DNA of 30,167 nt from Akkermansiaceae bacterium UBA5688 (GCA_002420315.1 DIHU01000091.1:3863-34029), one strand, 5' to 3'; counted from the stretch's first letter, positions 8,130 through 16,777 are shown. Program-made: numbers and translations. The notes: generated from the letters alone by a model not told the origin.

Positions 8130-9614
8130 TCAGCTCATTGCTGCACGGGTTCGAGCCACGAGATCGGTGTCTTTTTTACCCGAACCCTGAAGCCAAAAGA
8201 CGCTGGCGGCGAGAAAGCGGTCGCGCATCTTTGGCGAGATGTGGTGGTAATCTTCAAGGATGGCGGAACTGAATTTGTAATCGTGAGATCCAGTTCCCTT
8301 AAGATAGATCAACCGTTGGGCTTCGCGCATGAAGTGTTTTGGATCTTTGGCTGATTTGAGGTAAGCGAGGGCTTTACGTGCCGCGCGCTCTTTTTTGTCG
8401 GTAATGTCGGTGAAGATTTCATCAATACTAGGAGTGCCGTCGGCTGGCTCAAACTGGTCGACTGCGATCCCGTCTTTGATTCCGCCTCGGTCTCGGAACA
8501 TGGTTAAGAATGCGGCATTTTGGAGAAGTAGAAAACGTCTAGTTTCATCATTCGCAGTGTGTTGATGGGCGTAATGGAGCGCGTTTGTAGTGGTGCTTGC
8601 ATGGAGGGAAATGATTCCCGGGAGTCTCATGAGCATTTCGGAAGCGTGTTGGAAAAGTCCGTCCCAAATGGACTGGGGCGATGACCCCTTGTTGAGTAAT
8701 TCCACGACTTTGCGACTTGCGGCCTCCCAGGTTCCGCCTCGCAGCACATTCAGCATTTCGCTGGTAGCATCTTTCTTTAATTCTCCCCGTTGCCAGTCCC
8801 CGCGAATTTCGTGGATCAGCTTCTCATTAAGACGCCCCGGGCGATCGGCCTCGTGATCACTCTCTGCGGGATTATTGCCGTTGTGTTGGAGAAGAGCGTA
8901 TCCCAGTGAGCGAAGGACGGGCTCCGAGTGCTTCCAGCCAACTGTCTGTAAGGTGCGCCAGCTGTTGGCCACGTAGATTGCCTTGTGCCCAATATCGCGA
9001 AAGTCGCGGGCTCCAAAGCGTGCGAAAAGATCGAAGGTTTCCTGTGCTCCTGCTGTCCGTGCCAGTCCAGCAGTTGCGGCATCGACTTTTTCTTCATCCC
9101 ACTGATTCAATCCTTCTCGGAACAAGGCGCGAGCTTTGCTCGCCGAAGGAACTGCGACCTCTTTTACGGCTGACATTGTCCAATCGCCCTCTTCGATGTC
9201 GCGTGCTTGCGAGGATTTAAAATAATCGAGCGCCCAGAAGATGGGGAGCCAGCGATCTGGGTCGGGGGAGCGTAAGCTCGCGAGGTGGGCAGAGTTGACG
9301 ACTAAAACAGCATGGAATTTAAAGCCAACCGGACGGGGTTGGATATTACGAACGCCGGCGAGTAGAAGCGAGCTAAGGATTTCTCGGTAAGTCGTGCCCT
9401 TCTTGATTTGTGAAGCGACTTCTTCGAGGAGTTTTTCTCGGGGTGTCTCTTCAAGAAGTCTGACAAGGGGTTCAATCTCCGGGCGAAACTGAACCTGGCT
9501 AGGGTTGACGTTGACGTCCTCTTTACCAAGTAAGGGAATTTTAGAAAGGAAACCGAGAGCGCCGGCGGCTGCACTTGTCTGGATGATGTCGCGTCGAGAA
9601 GGGTGGAAATTCAT
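8130..9614 (-). CDS. Tat-exported helical protein with internal duplication, function unknown
   Basis: I do not recognise an established family for this 494-aa protein. It opens with a twin-arginine leader (SRRDIIQTSAAAGALGFL, from residue 6). The mature part reads as almost entirely alpha-helical and seems to be built as A-B-A'-B'. Segment A has H101-A-x4-N-S-x-H110. Segment A' has H338-A-x4-N-A-x-H347 with identical spacing, and both are followed by a long amphipathic helix ending in an aromatic/acidic run. B (from H210, GHKAIYVANSW) and B' (from H444, SHDYKFSSAIL) are also loosely alike and are each followed by a helix near 232-243 and 463-476. Repeated His/Asn positions on helices suggest a bound metal or cofactor, perhaps heme-oxygenase-like or questin-oxidase-like, but that is speculation. 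It lies between the cyanophycinase-like gene (49 bp upstream) and the DUF3500 gene (16 bp downstream). Confidence 0.75.
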   Translation of the reverse strand: MNFHPSRRDIIQTSAAAGALGFLSKIPLLGKEDVNVNPSQVQFRPEIEPLVRLLEETPREKLLEEVASQIKKGTTYREILSSLLLAGVRNIQPRPVGFKFHAVLVVNSAHLASLRSPDPDRWLPIFWALDYFKSSQARDIEEGDWTMSAVKEVAVPSASKARALFREGLNQWDEEKVDAATAGLARTAGAQETFDLFARFGARDFRDIGHKAIYVANSWRTLQTVGWKHSEPVLRSLGYALLQHNGNNPAESDHEADRPGRLNEKLIHEIRGDWQRGELKKDATSEMLNVLRGGTWEAASRKVVELLNKGSSPQSIWDGLFQHASEMLMRLPGIISLHASTTTNALHYAHQHTANDETRRFLLLQNAAFLTMFRDRGGIKDGIAVDQFEPADGTPSIDEIFTDITDKKERAARKALAYLKSAKDPKHFMREAQRLIYLKGTGSHDYKFSSAILEDYHHISPKMRDRFLAASVFWLQGSGKKDTDLVARTRAAMS

Positions 9615-9663
9615 AGCGTAAGGTTACTGAAGGCAATCGATGAAGTCTCGCATGAAAGCCGGA

Positions 9664-10569
9664 TTATTTTTTTGTGGCTGGATCTGGAATGATTGATCTT
9701 TGAGCGAGATCATATTGGTCTCCTTTTTTTAAAGTTACCCACTTTTGGGCATCGGGTGTCTCCTTTTTCCAAGATTTAGGATCGTAAACCAGTACTACGC
9801 CTTGGTCCTTACCGATGATACTGAATTGATCCCCTTTTACTACGATTGCTACGTCTTCGTCGATTCCGATACCGAGAATTTCGGCGCGGTTGAATTCTTT
9901 CCGCATCTTCTTCCGGGGATCCTCTAGAACCTTCAGAAGATCTTTCTGCCGTCCGCGTGCAATGAGGTGCTGATCAATGGCAGTGTTTCGCATAAAGCCG
10001 AATCCCTGCTGAACATCACCAACCATGATGGTGTTGCCACTGGTATCACCGCGTGCGAGGAAGGATCCTTGAATGCTAGCTCCAGCTGATGAGCCTCCAA
10101 TGGCTCCACCACGTTCGAGCACTTTGTGGAATTCCTTCTCAGTAAGAGTCCCACCATAAGCTTTGGTTAGTCTCCATTGGCGTCCTCCTCCAAACCAGAC
10201 GCCGGTGGCGGTTTTTAGTGGCTCGACGAAAGCTTCGGTGTCGGCAGTCTTACGATCGTGAGAGTGCAGAAGAGTGGCCTTCTTCACTCCCATTGATTTG
10301 GCAAGATCGAGCGACCAAGAGTGTTGGTAGTTGTGATCAGGTGAACTGGATGCGGCGGTTGGAACGATAACGATCCTCGCATCCTTCCCTCCGGCCAGCT
10401 TGATGAAGTGGGCGAAGACTTGGGGAAAGGTCCTGTCTTTTCCCCCTCCTCCCATGATGACCAAGGAGCCATTTTTCGGACCGACCATGGCTTGATTTGG
10501 TTCTTCTGAATGAGCAGGGCTCTCGGAAAGAATTAGGGCGACTGATGCGAGAAGTAATGATCGAATCAT
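9664..10569 (-). CDS. Exported cyanophycinase-like peptidase (family S51)
   Basis: This 301-aa protein has a Sec signal peptide (about 1-21, ending SPAHSEE). The fold motifs of cyanophycinase and dipeptidase E relatives follow: GSLVIMGGGGKD near 34-45, IVIVPTAASS near 66-75, GVWFGGGRQWRL near 123-133, and the nucleophile elbow GGSSAGAS at 158-165 with S161 as the probable catalytic Ser. The conserved DQHLIARGRQ stretch has H201. Cyanophycinase hydrolyses the multi-L-arginyl-poly-L-aspartate storage polymer to beta-Asp-Arg dipeptides. The signal peptide implies that this copy acts outside the cytoplasm, so it may scavenge polymer or cleave another isoaspartyl-type substrate. It lies in the minus-strand run, 84 bp from the MDR gene and 49 bp from the helical Tat protein gene. 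Confidence 0.88.
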   Translation of the reverse strand: MIRSLLLASVALILSESPAHSEEPNQAMVGPKNGSLVIMGGGGKDRTFPQVFAHFIKLAGGKDARIVIVPTAASSSPDHNYQHSWSLDLAKSMGVKKATLLHSHDRKTADTEAFVEPLKTATGVWFGGGRQWRLTKAYGGTLTEKEFHKVLERGGAIGGSSAGASIQGSFLARGDTSGNTIMVGDVQQGFGFMRNTAIDQHLIARGRQKDLLKVLEDPRKKMRKEFNRAEILGIGIDEDVAIVVKGDQFSIIGKDQGVVLVYDPKSWKKETPDAQKWVTLKKGDQYDLAQRSIIPDPATKK

Positions 10570-10653
10570 AGAGAGTGAGGATCGTGGTTTTCAACAGAAA
10601 GCACAACCAAACTTCATTTGAATTTTTGAAACGAAGTGATGCTGTGTTGTTGG

Positions 10654-11664
10654 TTACTCCCATCCGGAGAGGACGAGTTTCCCAATGGTCGCTCCGGATT
10701 CAAGCCGGCGGTGACCTTCGAGAATGTTTTTGGCGTTGATGGGGGTCATGGAACTGTTGGCGGTCGCGATCAGTTTCCCGCGGTCTACTAATGCGGCGAC
10801 AGTCTCAAGAATATGATGCTGCGTGATCATATCATCGGTCTGGAACATTGAGCGGGTGAACATGAATTCCCAACAGATTTTGGCGCTCTTGAGTTTCAAA
10901 GCGCCACCAAAGTCGAGTTGAGTTTGATGCCCGGTGATGAGAACGATCCCTCCCTGGGGAGCAATCATGTCGGCCATTGCTTCCCAAACGCCATCGATCT
11001 CATTGAAGTTCGCGATATAATCGACGTTTTCAAAGCCTAGGCTTTTCAGTTGGGGCGGTAAATCTTTGTGGTGATTGATAATGTGATCTGCACCAAGATT
11101 GTGGCACCAATCGGAGCTTTCCTTTCGTGAGGCTGTGGCCACCACGTTGAGCCCCGCGAGCTTGGCGAGTTGGATGGCAATAGAACCCACTCCTCCAGCG
11201 CCTCCGATGATCAAAAGGCTCTTATGGCTATTGTCACTCGGGTTATCTGGGTTGATGCCAAGCTGATCAAAGAGGGCCTCCCAAGCGGTAAGCGAAGTGA
11301 GGGGAAGGGAGGCACTGCTTGCGGCATCTAGTGAGGTCGGGCGCTTTGCGACAATACGTTCATCGACCAGCTGAAATTCGGCATTGGTGCCGGCTCTCGT
11401 TATATCTCCGGCATAGTAAACTAGATCGCCCTTTTGAAAAAGAGTGACGGCATCACCGGTTTCGACAACCGTTCCGGCTGCATCGAAGCCAAGCACCTTT
11501 GGGGGTTCGTTTTCAGCTGGACGAACCTTGTAATCAACAGGGTTCATAGCAATCGCTTCGATTTGAACGAGTAGGTCGCGACCGATAGCCTTAGGCCGTG
11601 GAAGTTCGATGTCTGTGGCTGCTCCTTCCTCGCTGCTATTCCTAATAAACTGAATACCTTTCAT
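10654..11664 (-). CDS. MDR-superfamily NADPH-dependent alcohol dehydrogenase / quinone reductase-like protein
   Basis: This 336-aa cytoplasmic protein has no signal peptide. The N-terminal GroES-like domain contains the IEAIAMNPVDYKVR motif near 35-48 and VLGFDAAGTV near 57-66. The Rossmann domain has GGAGGVG at 154-160 followed by SIAIQLAKLAGLNVVATAS, which is typical of NADP(H)-binding MDR enzymes. Family proteins are often annotated as zinc-binding alcohol dehydrogenases, but I see no structural-zinc Cys cluster, so it is probably a zinc-independent quinone or enone reductase. It heads the minus-strand run and is divergent, 99 bp away, from the amidohydrolase pair. It is the only gene of that run clearly without an export signal, so functional linkage to the others is uncertain. 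Confidence 0.88.
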   Translation of the reverse strand: MKGIQFIRNSSEEGAATDIELPRPKAIGRDLLVQIEAIAMNPVDYKVRPAENEPPKVLGFDAAGTVVETGDAVTLFQKGDLVYYAGDITRAGTNAEFQLVDERIVAKRPTSLDAASSASLPLTSLTAWEALFDQLGINPDNPSDNSHKSLLIIGGAGGVGSIAIQLAKLAGLNVVATASRKESSDWCHNLGADHIINHHKDLPPQLKSLGFENVDYIANFNEIDGVWEAMADMIAPQGGIVLITGHQTQLDFGGALKLKSAKICWEFMFTRSMFQTDDMITQHHILETVAALVDRGKLIATANSSMTPINAKNILEGHRRLESGATIGKLVLSGWE

Positions 11665-11763
11665 GCTGACGTAAGTCTGGAGGCAAAAAACCGATTCTGC
11701 GAGAGAGCAATCCCGGATTCCACGCTTTTCCCTGATGGGTCGGCTCTGCTACTTTATCCCATC

Positions 11764-13095
11764 ATGCGTTCCCGCAAGCTCATTGCCATTGCTATGGCTC
11801 CATTCCCTTTATTGCCCTTTTTCTTTTCTTCTGCTCAGGAATCACGCGAATCTGAAGTTAAGGTTCTAGCCTACATCAATGCCACCATTTATCCGGTTTC
11901 ATCTCCAAAGATTGAGAAGGGAACTTTGCTCGTTAAAGGTGATACGATTCTGGCGGTTGGAACTTCGGAGGATGTAAAGATTCCGGTTGAAGCCGAGGTG
12001 ATCAATGCTTTCGCCAAGACCATCATTCCCGGTCTAATTTGCACCCATTCTCATATTGGCTCGGTGGCTGGGGCCGATTCTTCGTCACCGATCCAGCCCG
12101 AGGTCCGTGTCCTTGATTCTATTGATGTCCGTAATACTTCTATCAATAAGGCTCGTGCCGGAGGCATCACTACGGCCAATCTCATGTCCGGCTCCGGACA
12201 CTTGCTCTCCGGTCAAACGATTTACCTGAAACTTCGGAAAGGAAACATCGTTGATGATCTCACGATCAAGCTCTCTGATGGATCCCTCGCTTACGGAGTT
12301 AAGATGGCGAATGGAACCAATTCGATTCGCGATAGTGGTCCCTTTCCGGGAACTCGTGGTAAGTCTGCGGCTCTTGTTCGTCAAAAATTCATTGATGCCC
12401 AAGCTTATCTTAAGAAGCGTAAGAAGCATCAGGAGGAGAAGCCAGAGGAAGCCTTCGAGCGCGACCTCGCTCTCGAGACTCTGGCTGACATTCTTGAGGG
12501 GAAGCGAACTGTCCATCATCATACCCATCGTCACGATGACATTCTCACGGTCCTTCGGCTCAAGGAGGAATTCGGCTTCAAAGTCGTCCTGCACCATGTC
12601 TCAGAAGCGTGGAAGGTGGCTGATGAGATTGCCGAAGCAGATGTGCCTTGCTCCATTATCTTCCTTGATTCACCCGGGGGGAAATTAGAGGCGCGCGATT
12701 TCGAGTGGAAAAACGGCGCCGAGCTTTCCAAACGGGGAGTAGTGACTGCTTTCCATACGGATGATCCTATCAACGATTCTCGTTGGTTTCTTCGCAATGC
12801 CGCCGTCGGAGTGAGGGCGGGAATGAGTCGCCAAAAGGCTCTCGAAGGTCTCACGCTTGCTGGGGCTAAAATGCTTGATCTTGATGATTCGATTGGCTCC
12901 CTCGATCCGGGAAAGCAGGCGGACTTCGTCATGCTCTCAGGAGATCCTTTTTCAATCTACACTCGCGTTCTTGAAACTCATATCGAAGGTGAGAAGGTCT
13001 TTGATCTCGAAAATCCAACCGACCGCCTTTTTGCCGAAGGTGGTTATGGTGCTGGGCATAATCGAGAAGCTTCCGGCTGTTGCTTTTATCGCTAA
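11764..13095 (+). CDS. Exported amidohydrolase, metal-binding site intact (imidazolonepropionase-like)
   Basis: This 443-aa protein has an N-terminal signal peptide (about 1-24). The amidohydrolase-superfamily fold starts with a small beta domain (about 33-88), then the TIM-barrel motif PGLICTHSHIG with H95 and H97. There is a Lys in YGVKMANG (K179), a His-rich strand HHHTHRHDD (251-259), LHHVSEAW with H277/H278, and AFHTDDP with D333. It ends with the usual return domain IGSLDPGKQADFVMLSGDP (about 377-395). Every position expected for a metal-dependent amidohydrolase therefore appears filled. The substrate is unknown; relatives cleave cyclic amides, imidazolones or peptides. The next gene is a paralogue starting 18 bp downstream, so the two are probably made together. 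Confidence 0.9.
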   Translation: MRSRKLIAIAMAPFPLLPFFFSSAQESRESEVKVLAYINATIYPVSSPKIEKGTLLVKGDTILAVGTSEDVKIPVEAEVINAFAKTIIPGLICTHSHIGSVAGADSSSPIQPEVRVLDSIDVRNTSINKARAGGITTANLMSGSGHLLSGQTIYLKLRKGNIVDDLTIKLSDGSLAYGVKMANGTNSIRDSGPFPGTRGKSAALVRQKFIDAQAYLKKRKKHQEEKPEEAFERDLALETLADILEGKRTVHHHTHRHDDILTVLRLKEEFGFKVVLHHVSEAWKVADEIAEADVPCSIIFLDSPGGKLEARDFEWKNGAELSKRGVVTAFHTDDPINDSRWFLRNAAVGVRAGMSRQKALEGLTLAGAKMLDLDDSIGSLDPGKQADFVMLSGDPFSIYTRVLETHIEGEKVFDLENPTDRLFAEGGYGAGHNREASGCCFYR

Positions 13096-13113
13096 ATTTC
13101 ACCAAATCATACA

Positions 13114-14331
13114 ATGTTTAAAGTAATTCTTACTCTCGCTTTTGTTGCAGTTGCTCATGGTCAGCTTGCAGTCAAAGCAGACCTTCTCTTCACCATGACT
13201 GGTGATTTAAAGCCGATCAAAAATGGGATCGTCCTCTGTGGGGAAAACGGGAAAATTCGCGCGGTTGGTCCTGCTTCCAAAATCAAGATCCCGGCAGGCT
13301 ATCAAACTCTCACAGCTAAGGTTGTCATGCCGGGGATTATTGATGCCCATTCAACTGTCGGCTTGTCCGGAATTCTTAATTCACCCAAGCACGATCAGGA
13401 GCAACTGGAAAAGTCATCGCCCATTCAGCCGGAACTCCGTGCAGTCGATGCCTACAATGGTCGTGATCCCCTCGTGAAATGGCTTCGTGATCTGGGCGTC
13501 ACTACCGTTCATACTGGCCATGCTCCGGGCGCCCTAATGTCAGGTCAGCTCATGGTGGTGAAGACCAATGTGCCCTCGATCACTTCTGTTAAGGACACTC
13601 TCGTTCCTACTTCGGCGGTTGCTTCCACCTTAGGCTCCAAGGCGCTCAGTAATTCTCCCGGAACTCGATCTAAGGCGATTGCGATGCTGCGTGCGGAGCT
13701 CATGAAAGGTCAGTCTCACCGTCTCAAGATGGAAGAAGCAAAAGCCGATAAAGAGAAGGATGCCCCGGCCCCTAACCTCCGACTTGATATCCTCGTTGAT
13801 ATCCTCAACAAAAAGACCCCGCTTCTCATTAATGCTCAGCGCCACCAAGATATTGCAGCAGCTCTTCGCTTGCAGGAGGAATTCGGCTTTAACCTGGTTC
13901 TCGATGGTGCCGCCGAGGCTTATCTGCTTCTCGAAGAAATTAAAGCCGCCGGAGTTCCGGTCATAGTTCACCCCACGATGGGGCGCCCCTATGGTGATCT
14001 TGAAAATATGACTTTCACTCTCGCAGCGAAGCTTCACAAAGCTGATATCCCCTTCGCCTTCCAGTCCGGTTACGAGACTTATGTTCCTAAAACCCGGGTG
14101 GTTCATTTTGAGGCTGCGATGGCTGCCGCATACGGTCTCCCCCAGGAGGTGGCGCTTGCCGCCTGTACGATCCAGCCAGCTGAGATTTTGGGCTTGGATA
14201 AGAAGATCGGATCTCTTGAAAAAGGGAAGCATGCCGACCTCGCGCTTTTCGATGGAGATCCTCTTGAAACGACTACCCACACTACCCATGTTATCATTGA
14301 CGGGGAAATTGTTTCGTCCTCTGTGAAGTAA
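13114..14331 (+). CDS. Exported amidohydrolase paralogue lacking the metal ligands (probable pseudoenzyme)
   Basis: This 405-aa protein has a signal peptide (about 1-16) and is clearly homologous to the protein encoded just upstream. Both share PGxI near the barrel start, SSPIQPELRAVDA (compare SSPIQPEVRVLDS), a PGTR…K segment, LRLQEEFGF (compare LRLKEEFGF), and IGSLEKGKHADLALFDGDP at the end. The catalytic positions differ: HSH becomes H79-S-T, the HHHTHRH strand becomes NAQRH (240-244), LHH becomes LDG (264-265), and HTDD becomes QSGY (317-320). At most one or two of the usual ligands remain, so hydrolytic activity is unlikely. The 18-bp gap implies co-transcription, and a heteromeric partner role for the active paralogue is a natural inference. 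The frame is intact over the full family length, so it is not a decaying pseudogene. Confidence 0.88.
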   Translation: MFKVILTLAFVAVAHGQLAVKADLLFTMTGDLKPIKNGIVLCGENGKIRAVGPASKIKIPAGYQTLTAKVVMPGIIDAHSTVGLSGILNSPKHDQEQLEKSSPIQPELRAVDAYNGRDPLVKWLRDLGVTTVHTGHAPGALMSGQLMVVKTNVPSITSVKDTLVPTSAVASTLGSKALSNSPGTRSKAIAMLRAELMKGQSHRLKMEEAKADKEKDAPAPNLRLDILVDILNKKTPLLINAQRHQDIAAALRLQEEFGFNLVLDGAAEAYLLLEEIKAAGVPVIVHPTMGRPYGDLENMTFTLAAKLHKADIPFAFQSGYETYVPKTRVVHFEAAMAAAYGLPQEVALAACTIQPAEILGLDKKIGSLEKGKHADLALFDGDPLETTTHTTHVIIDGEIVSSSVK

Positions 14332-14363
14332 AGATTGTTTGAGAAAGTGATTTGCAAGTAACG

Positions 14364-15323
14364 ATGAACCGCCGAAATTTTTCTAAAACATTAGCGATTG
14401 GAAGTGCGGGCTGCTCTCTTCCTGCGGTATCACTTAGTGCGCTCAATGTTCTCTCCAGGCCAATCCGGTTGGGAGTGATTGCAGATTTACATGTTGATCT
14501 TATTCCCGATGGTTCAGAGCGGCTCGATTCTTTCCTAGATGAAATGACTAAAATGAAACCGGATGCTCTTATTCAGATGGGAGATTTTGCCTTTGCGGAA
14601 GAAAGTAATCAGAAAATTGTCGATCGCTTTAATAAGGCTCATGAAACCACCCTCCATGTCATTGGGAACCACGATACAGATGGTGGTCTCTCAACAGAAC
14701 AAGTTCTCGATTCTTGGGGAATGAAGGGCCCCTACTATCATCATGTCGTTGATGGGCTTCATCTCGTTGTTCTGAACGCCAACGAGAAAGGTTCAAAGAA
14801 TCATAAAGGAGGTTATCCCCAATTTATCGGAAAGGCCCAGGTGGCTTGGCTAGAAAATACGCTAGATAGTGTTGAAGGCCCAGTGGTTGTCATTTCCCAT
14901 CAACCGATTGCAGGGCCCTATGCGATCGATAACGCAGAGGAGGTTCAAAAAATTCTGTCAAAGCATTCTGGCAAGGTGGTCATGGCCATGAATGGTCATA
15001 CTCACATCGATTTACTTACCGAAATTGGTGGAGTTCAATATCTCCACATTAATTCAGCATCGTATCACTGGTTGGGGTCAAAGTATGCCCATGAAAGCTA
15101 CCCTCGTGAAGTGCATGCCAAACACTCGGCTTTAAAATACACCAGTCCCTATCGAGAAGCTCTCTTTACAACTTTAACTTTCGATCCGAAAAAGCGGAAA
15201 ATTATTGTTGAGAAAAGGGTAACCCAGTGGGTTGGGAAAAGTCCCAAAGAATTGGGACTCAAACGTGAGCCCGAAGGGTCTGTGATCCCGGAGATTCGAG
15301 GACGGGTGATTGGTGGGAAGTAG
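14364..15323 (+). CDS. Tat-exported calcineurin-like metallophosphoesterase
   Basis: This 319-aa protein begins with a Tat leader (NRRNFSKTL, residues 2-10). The frame could start four codons earlier at a TTG (14352), but the ATG at 14364 places the twin-arginine motif at the N-terminus and is preferred. The complete metallophosphoesterase signature is present: D41-L-H43, GDF with D74, GNHD with N102/H103, SHQP with H179, and GHTH with H212/H214. The family uses a dinuclear metal centre to hydrolyse phosphomono- or diesters. Export points to an extracytoplasmic substrate such as a nucleotide, phospholipid head group or phosphorylated sugar. It lies 32 bp after the amidohydrolase pair, probably as the third gene of that operon, and converges on the sulfatase gene at 15356. 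Confidence 0.9.
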   Translation: MNRRNFSKTLAIGSAGCSLPAVSLSALNVLSRPIRLGVIADLHVDLIPDGSERLDSFLDEMTKMKPDALIQMGDFAFAEESNQKIVDRFNKAHETTLHVIGNHDTDGGLSTEQVLDSWGMKGPYYHHVVDGLHLVVLNANEKGSKNHKGGYPQFIGKAQVAWLENTLDSVEGPVVVISHQPIAGPYAIDNAEEVQKILSKHSGKVVMAMNGHTHIDLLTEIGGVQYLHINSASYHWLGSKYAHESYPREVHAKHSALKYTSPYREALFTTLTFDPKKRKIIVEKRVTQWVGKSPKELGLKREPEGSVIPEIRGRVIGGK

Positions 15324-15355
15324 GTGCCAGCCTTTCTAACCTCTAACCTCCAAAT

Positions 15356-16777
15356 TTACGGTCGCCAGGGCTCTTCCTTTTGACCCTTTTTCTTTTGAAG
15401 GAACTTGGCATCTACATCCTGATACCAAGCGTGAAGTTTTGTCCGCATTTTCGCTACTCTTTCCCCTTGCTGGTCTTTCACGTCATTTTTCTCACCGAGA
15501 TCGTGTTTGAGGTTGTAGAGATGAACTCGGCCGTCCTCATAGCGTTCGACTAGTTTCCAGTCGCCCATGCGAATAGCGCCCGAGGGGAAGCCGCCTTGAT
15601 TACTGTAGTGGGGATAGTGCCAGTAAAGGGCTTCACGCTTGAGGTTTCCCCCTTTGAGAAGGGGAAGGAGGTCGACGCCATCTAGGGCAGTTTTACTCTC
15701 GCCACCGGCTGCTTTCACAAAGGTTGGAAAGAAGTCGGTGCTCATCACGGGAACCGAAGAGGTCGAGTCGGGTTTGGTGACTCCCGGCCACTTCACAATA
15801 AAAGGTTCGCGAATGCCCCCTTCATAGATCCACCCCTTGCCGCCACGCAGTGGGAGATTCGAAGTCGGGGATCCTTCTGAGGTTGATAGTCCTCCGTTAT
15901 CTGAGGTGAAGCAAATGACGACCTCGTCTTCGAGACCAAGATCATTGACTTTTCTCATGACTTTGCCGACCGCTTGGTCCATGGCTTCAACCATCGCGGC
16001 ATAAACGGCATGCTTTTGGAGAATCCTAACCTTACGGGGTCGCGTGCCAAAGATTTGTTCTTCGTCCCCAAACTCTTGACCGTTGATTTTCTCAGCCTTT
16101 TTTTTGTATTTTGTGACAAGATCAGGGCGCCCGATGAGTGGGGTGTGCACCGAGTAAAAGGAGAGCATGGCAAAGAAAGGCTTTTCCTTGTTGTCCTCCA
16201 TGAACTTGCAGGTGTCGGTGGCAAGACGGTCAGGGAGGTGCTCTCCGTCGGGACCGTCGCTCAGACGGGGATTACCATAGGGAGAAAAGTATTTCTTTCC
16301 ACCATATGGGCCACCTGCTTTGAAGCCTCCCGCATTGACATCATACCCGTGCTTGGTCGGCCAGAATTCTTCGGTCGGACCAAGGTGCCATTTCCCGGCG
16401 AAGAAGGTGGAGTAACCTCTTGTCTTGAGCGCTTCGGCAAGAGTTGTTTCATCGTGGTCGAGGCGATCGTGAAGTGGCGCACACGCGAATTTTCCACCAC
16501 GTCGACCACTGAAGAAATTGGTGCAATCCTTGCGGGTGGGGTAGCGGCCGGTTTGGATCCCAAAGCGGGTGGGTGAGCAGACCGGGTTTGCGGCGTAGCC
16601 GTCGGTAAATTTTAGACCTGATTTAGCAAGACGATCGATGTTGGGAGTCTCGTAAAAGCTTTTGGGATTATAGGCTCCGATATCCATGTAGCCGAGGTCG
16701 TCAACGAGAATGAGAACGTAGGATTTGCCCTGAAGAAAGGCGGTCGCGACGAGAGACAAAAAGAGAGTGATTTTCAC
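15356..16777 (-). CDS. Secreted arylsulfatase-type sulfatase (CSPTR formylglycine site)
   Basis: This 473-aa protein is read from a GTG at 16777 and has a signal peptide (about 1-17). The alkaline-phosphatase-fold sulfatase motifs are clear: LVDDLGY with D26/D27 as metal ligands, the active-site CSPTR at 67-71 whose Cys67 would become formylglycine, FAGKWHLGP, HTPLIG, and TSDNGG. The C-terminal part contains the MGDWKLVERYEDG segment and a YNLKHDLGEKND motif usual in these enzymes. It removes sulfate esters from a carbohydrate or aryl substrate outside the cytoplasm. A formylglycine-generating enzyme would be needed and is not in this window. It stands alone on the minus strand, converging with the metallophosphoesterase, and has TTGCAT repeats in its upstream region. 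Confidence 0.92.
   Translation of the reverse strand: MKITLFLSLVATAFLQGKSYVLILVDDLGYMDIGAYNPKSFYETPNIDRLAKSGLKFTDGYAANPVCSPTRFGIQTGRYPTRKDCTNFFSGRRGGKFACAPLHDRLDHDETTLAEALKTRGYSTFFAGKWHLGPTEEFWPTKHGYDVNAGGFKAGGPYGGKKYFSPYGNPRLSDGPDGEHLPDRLATDTCKFMEDNKEKPFFAMLSFYSVHTPLIGRPDLVTKYKKKAEKINGQEFGDEEQIFGTRPRKVRILQKHAVYAAMVEAMDQAVGKVMRKVNDLGLEDEVVICFTSDNGGLSTSEGSPTSNLPLRGGKGWIYEGGIREPFIVKWPGVTKPDSTSSVPVMSTDFFPTFVKAAGGESKTALDGVDLLPLLKGGNLKREALYWHYPHYSNQGGFPSGAIRMGDWKLVERYEDGRVHLYNLKHDLGEKNDVKDQQGERVAKMRTKLHAWYQDVDAKFLQKKKGQKEEPWRP

Noticed and set aside
12085..12597. 170-codon minus-strand frame opposite the first amidohydrolase
   Set aside because: It is antisense to a conserved enzyme and carries no motifs, so it is explained by the codon pattern of the real gene.
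13114..14331. Second amidohydrolase as a decaying pseudogene
   Set aside because: The frame is full-length with conserved structural blocks and a signal peptide, so a maintained pseudoenzyme fits better than decay.
15974..16576. 200-codon plus-strand frame opposite the sulfatase gene
   Set aside because: It is fully antisense to a sulfatase with intact catalytic motifs, and its own translation shows no domain.
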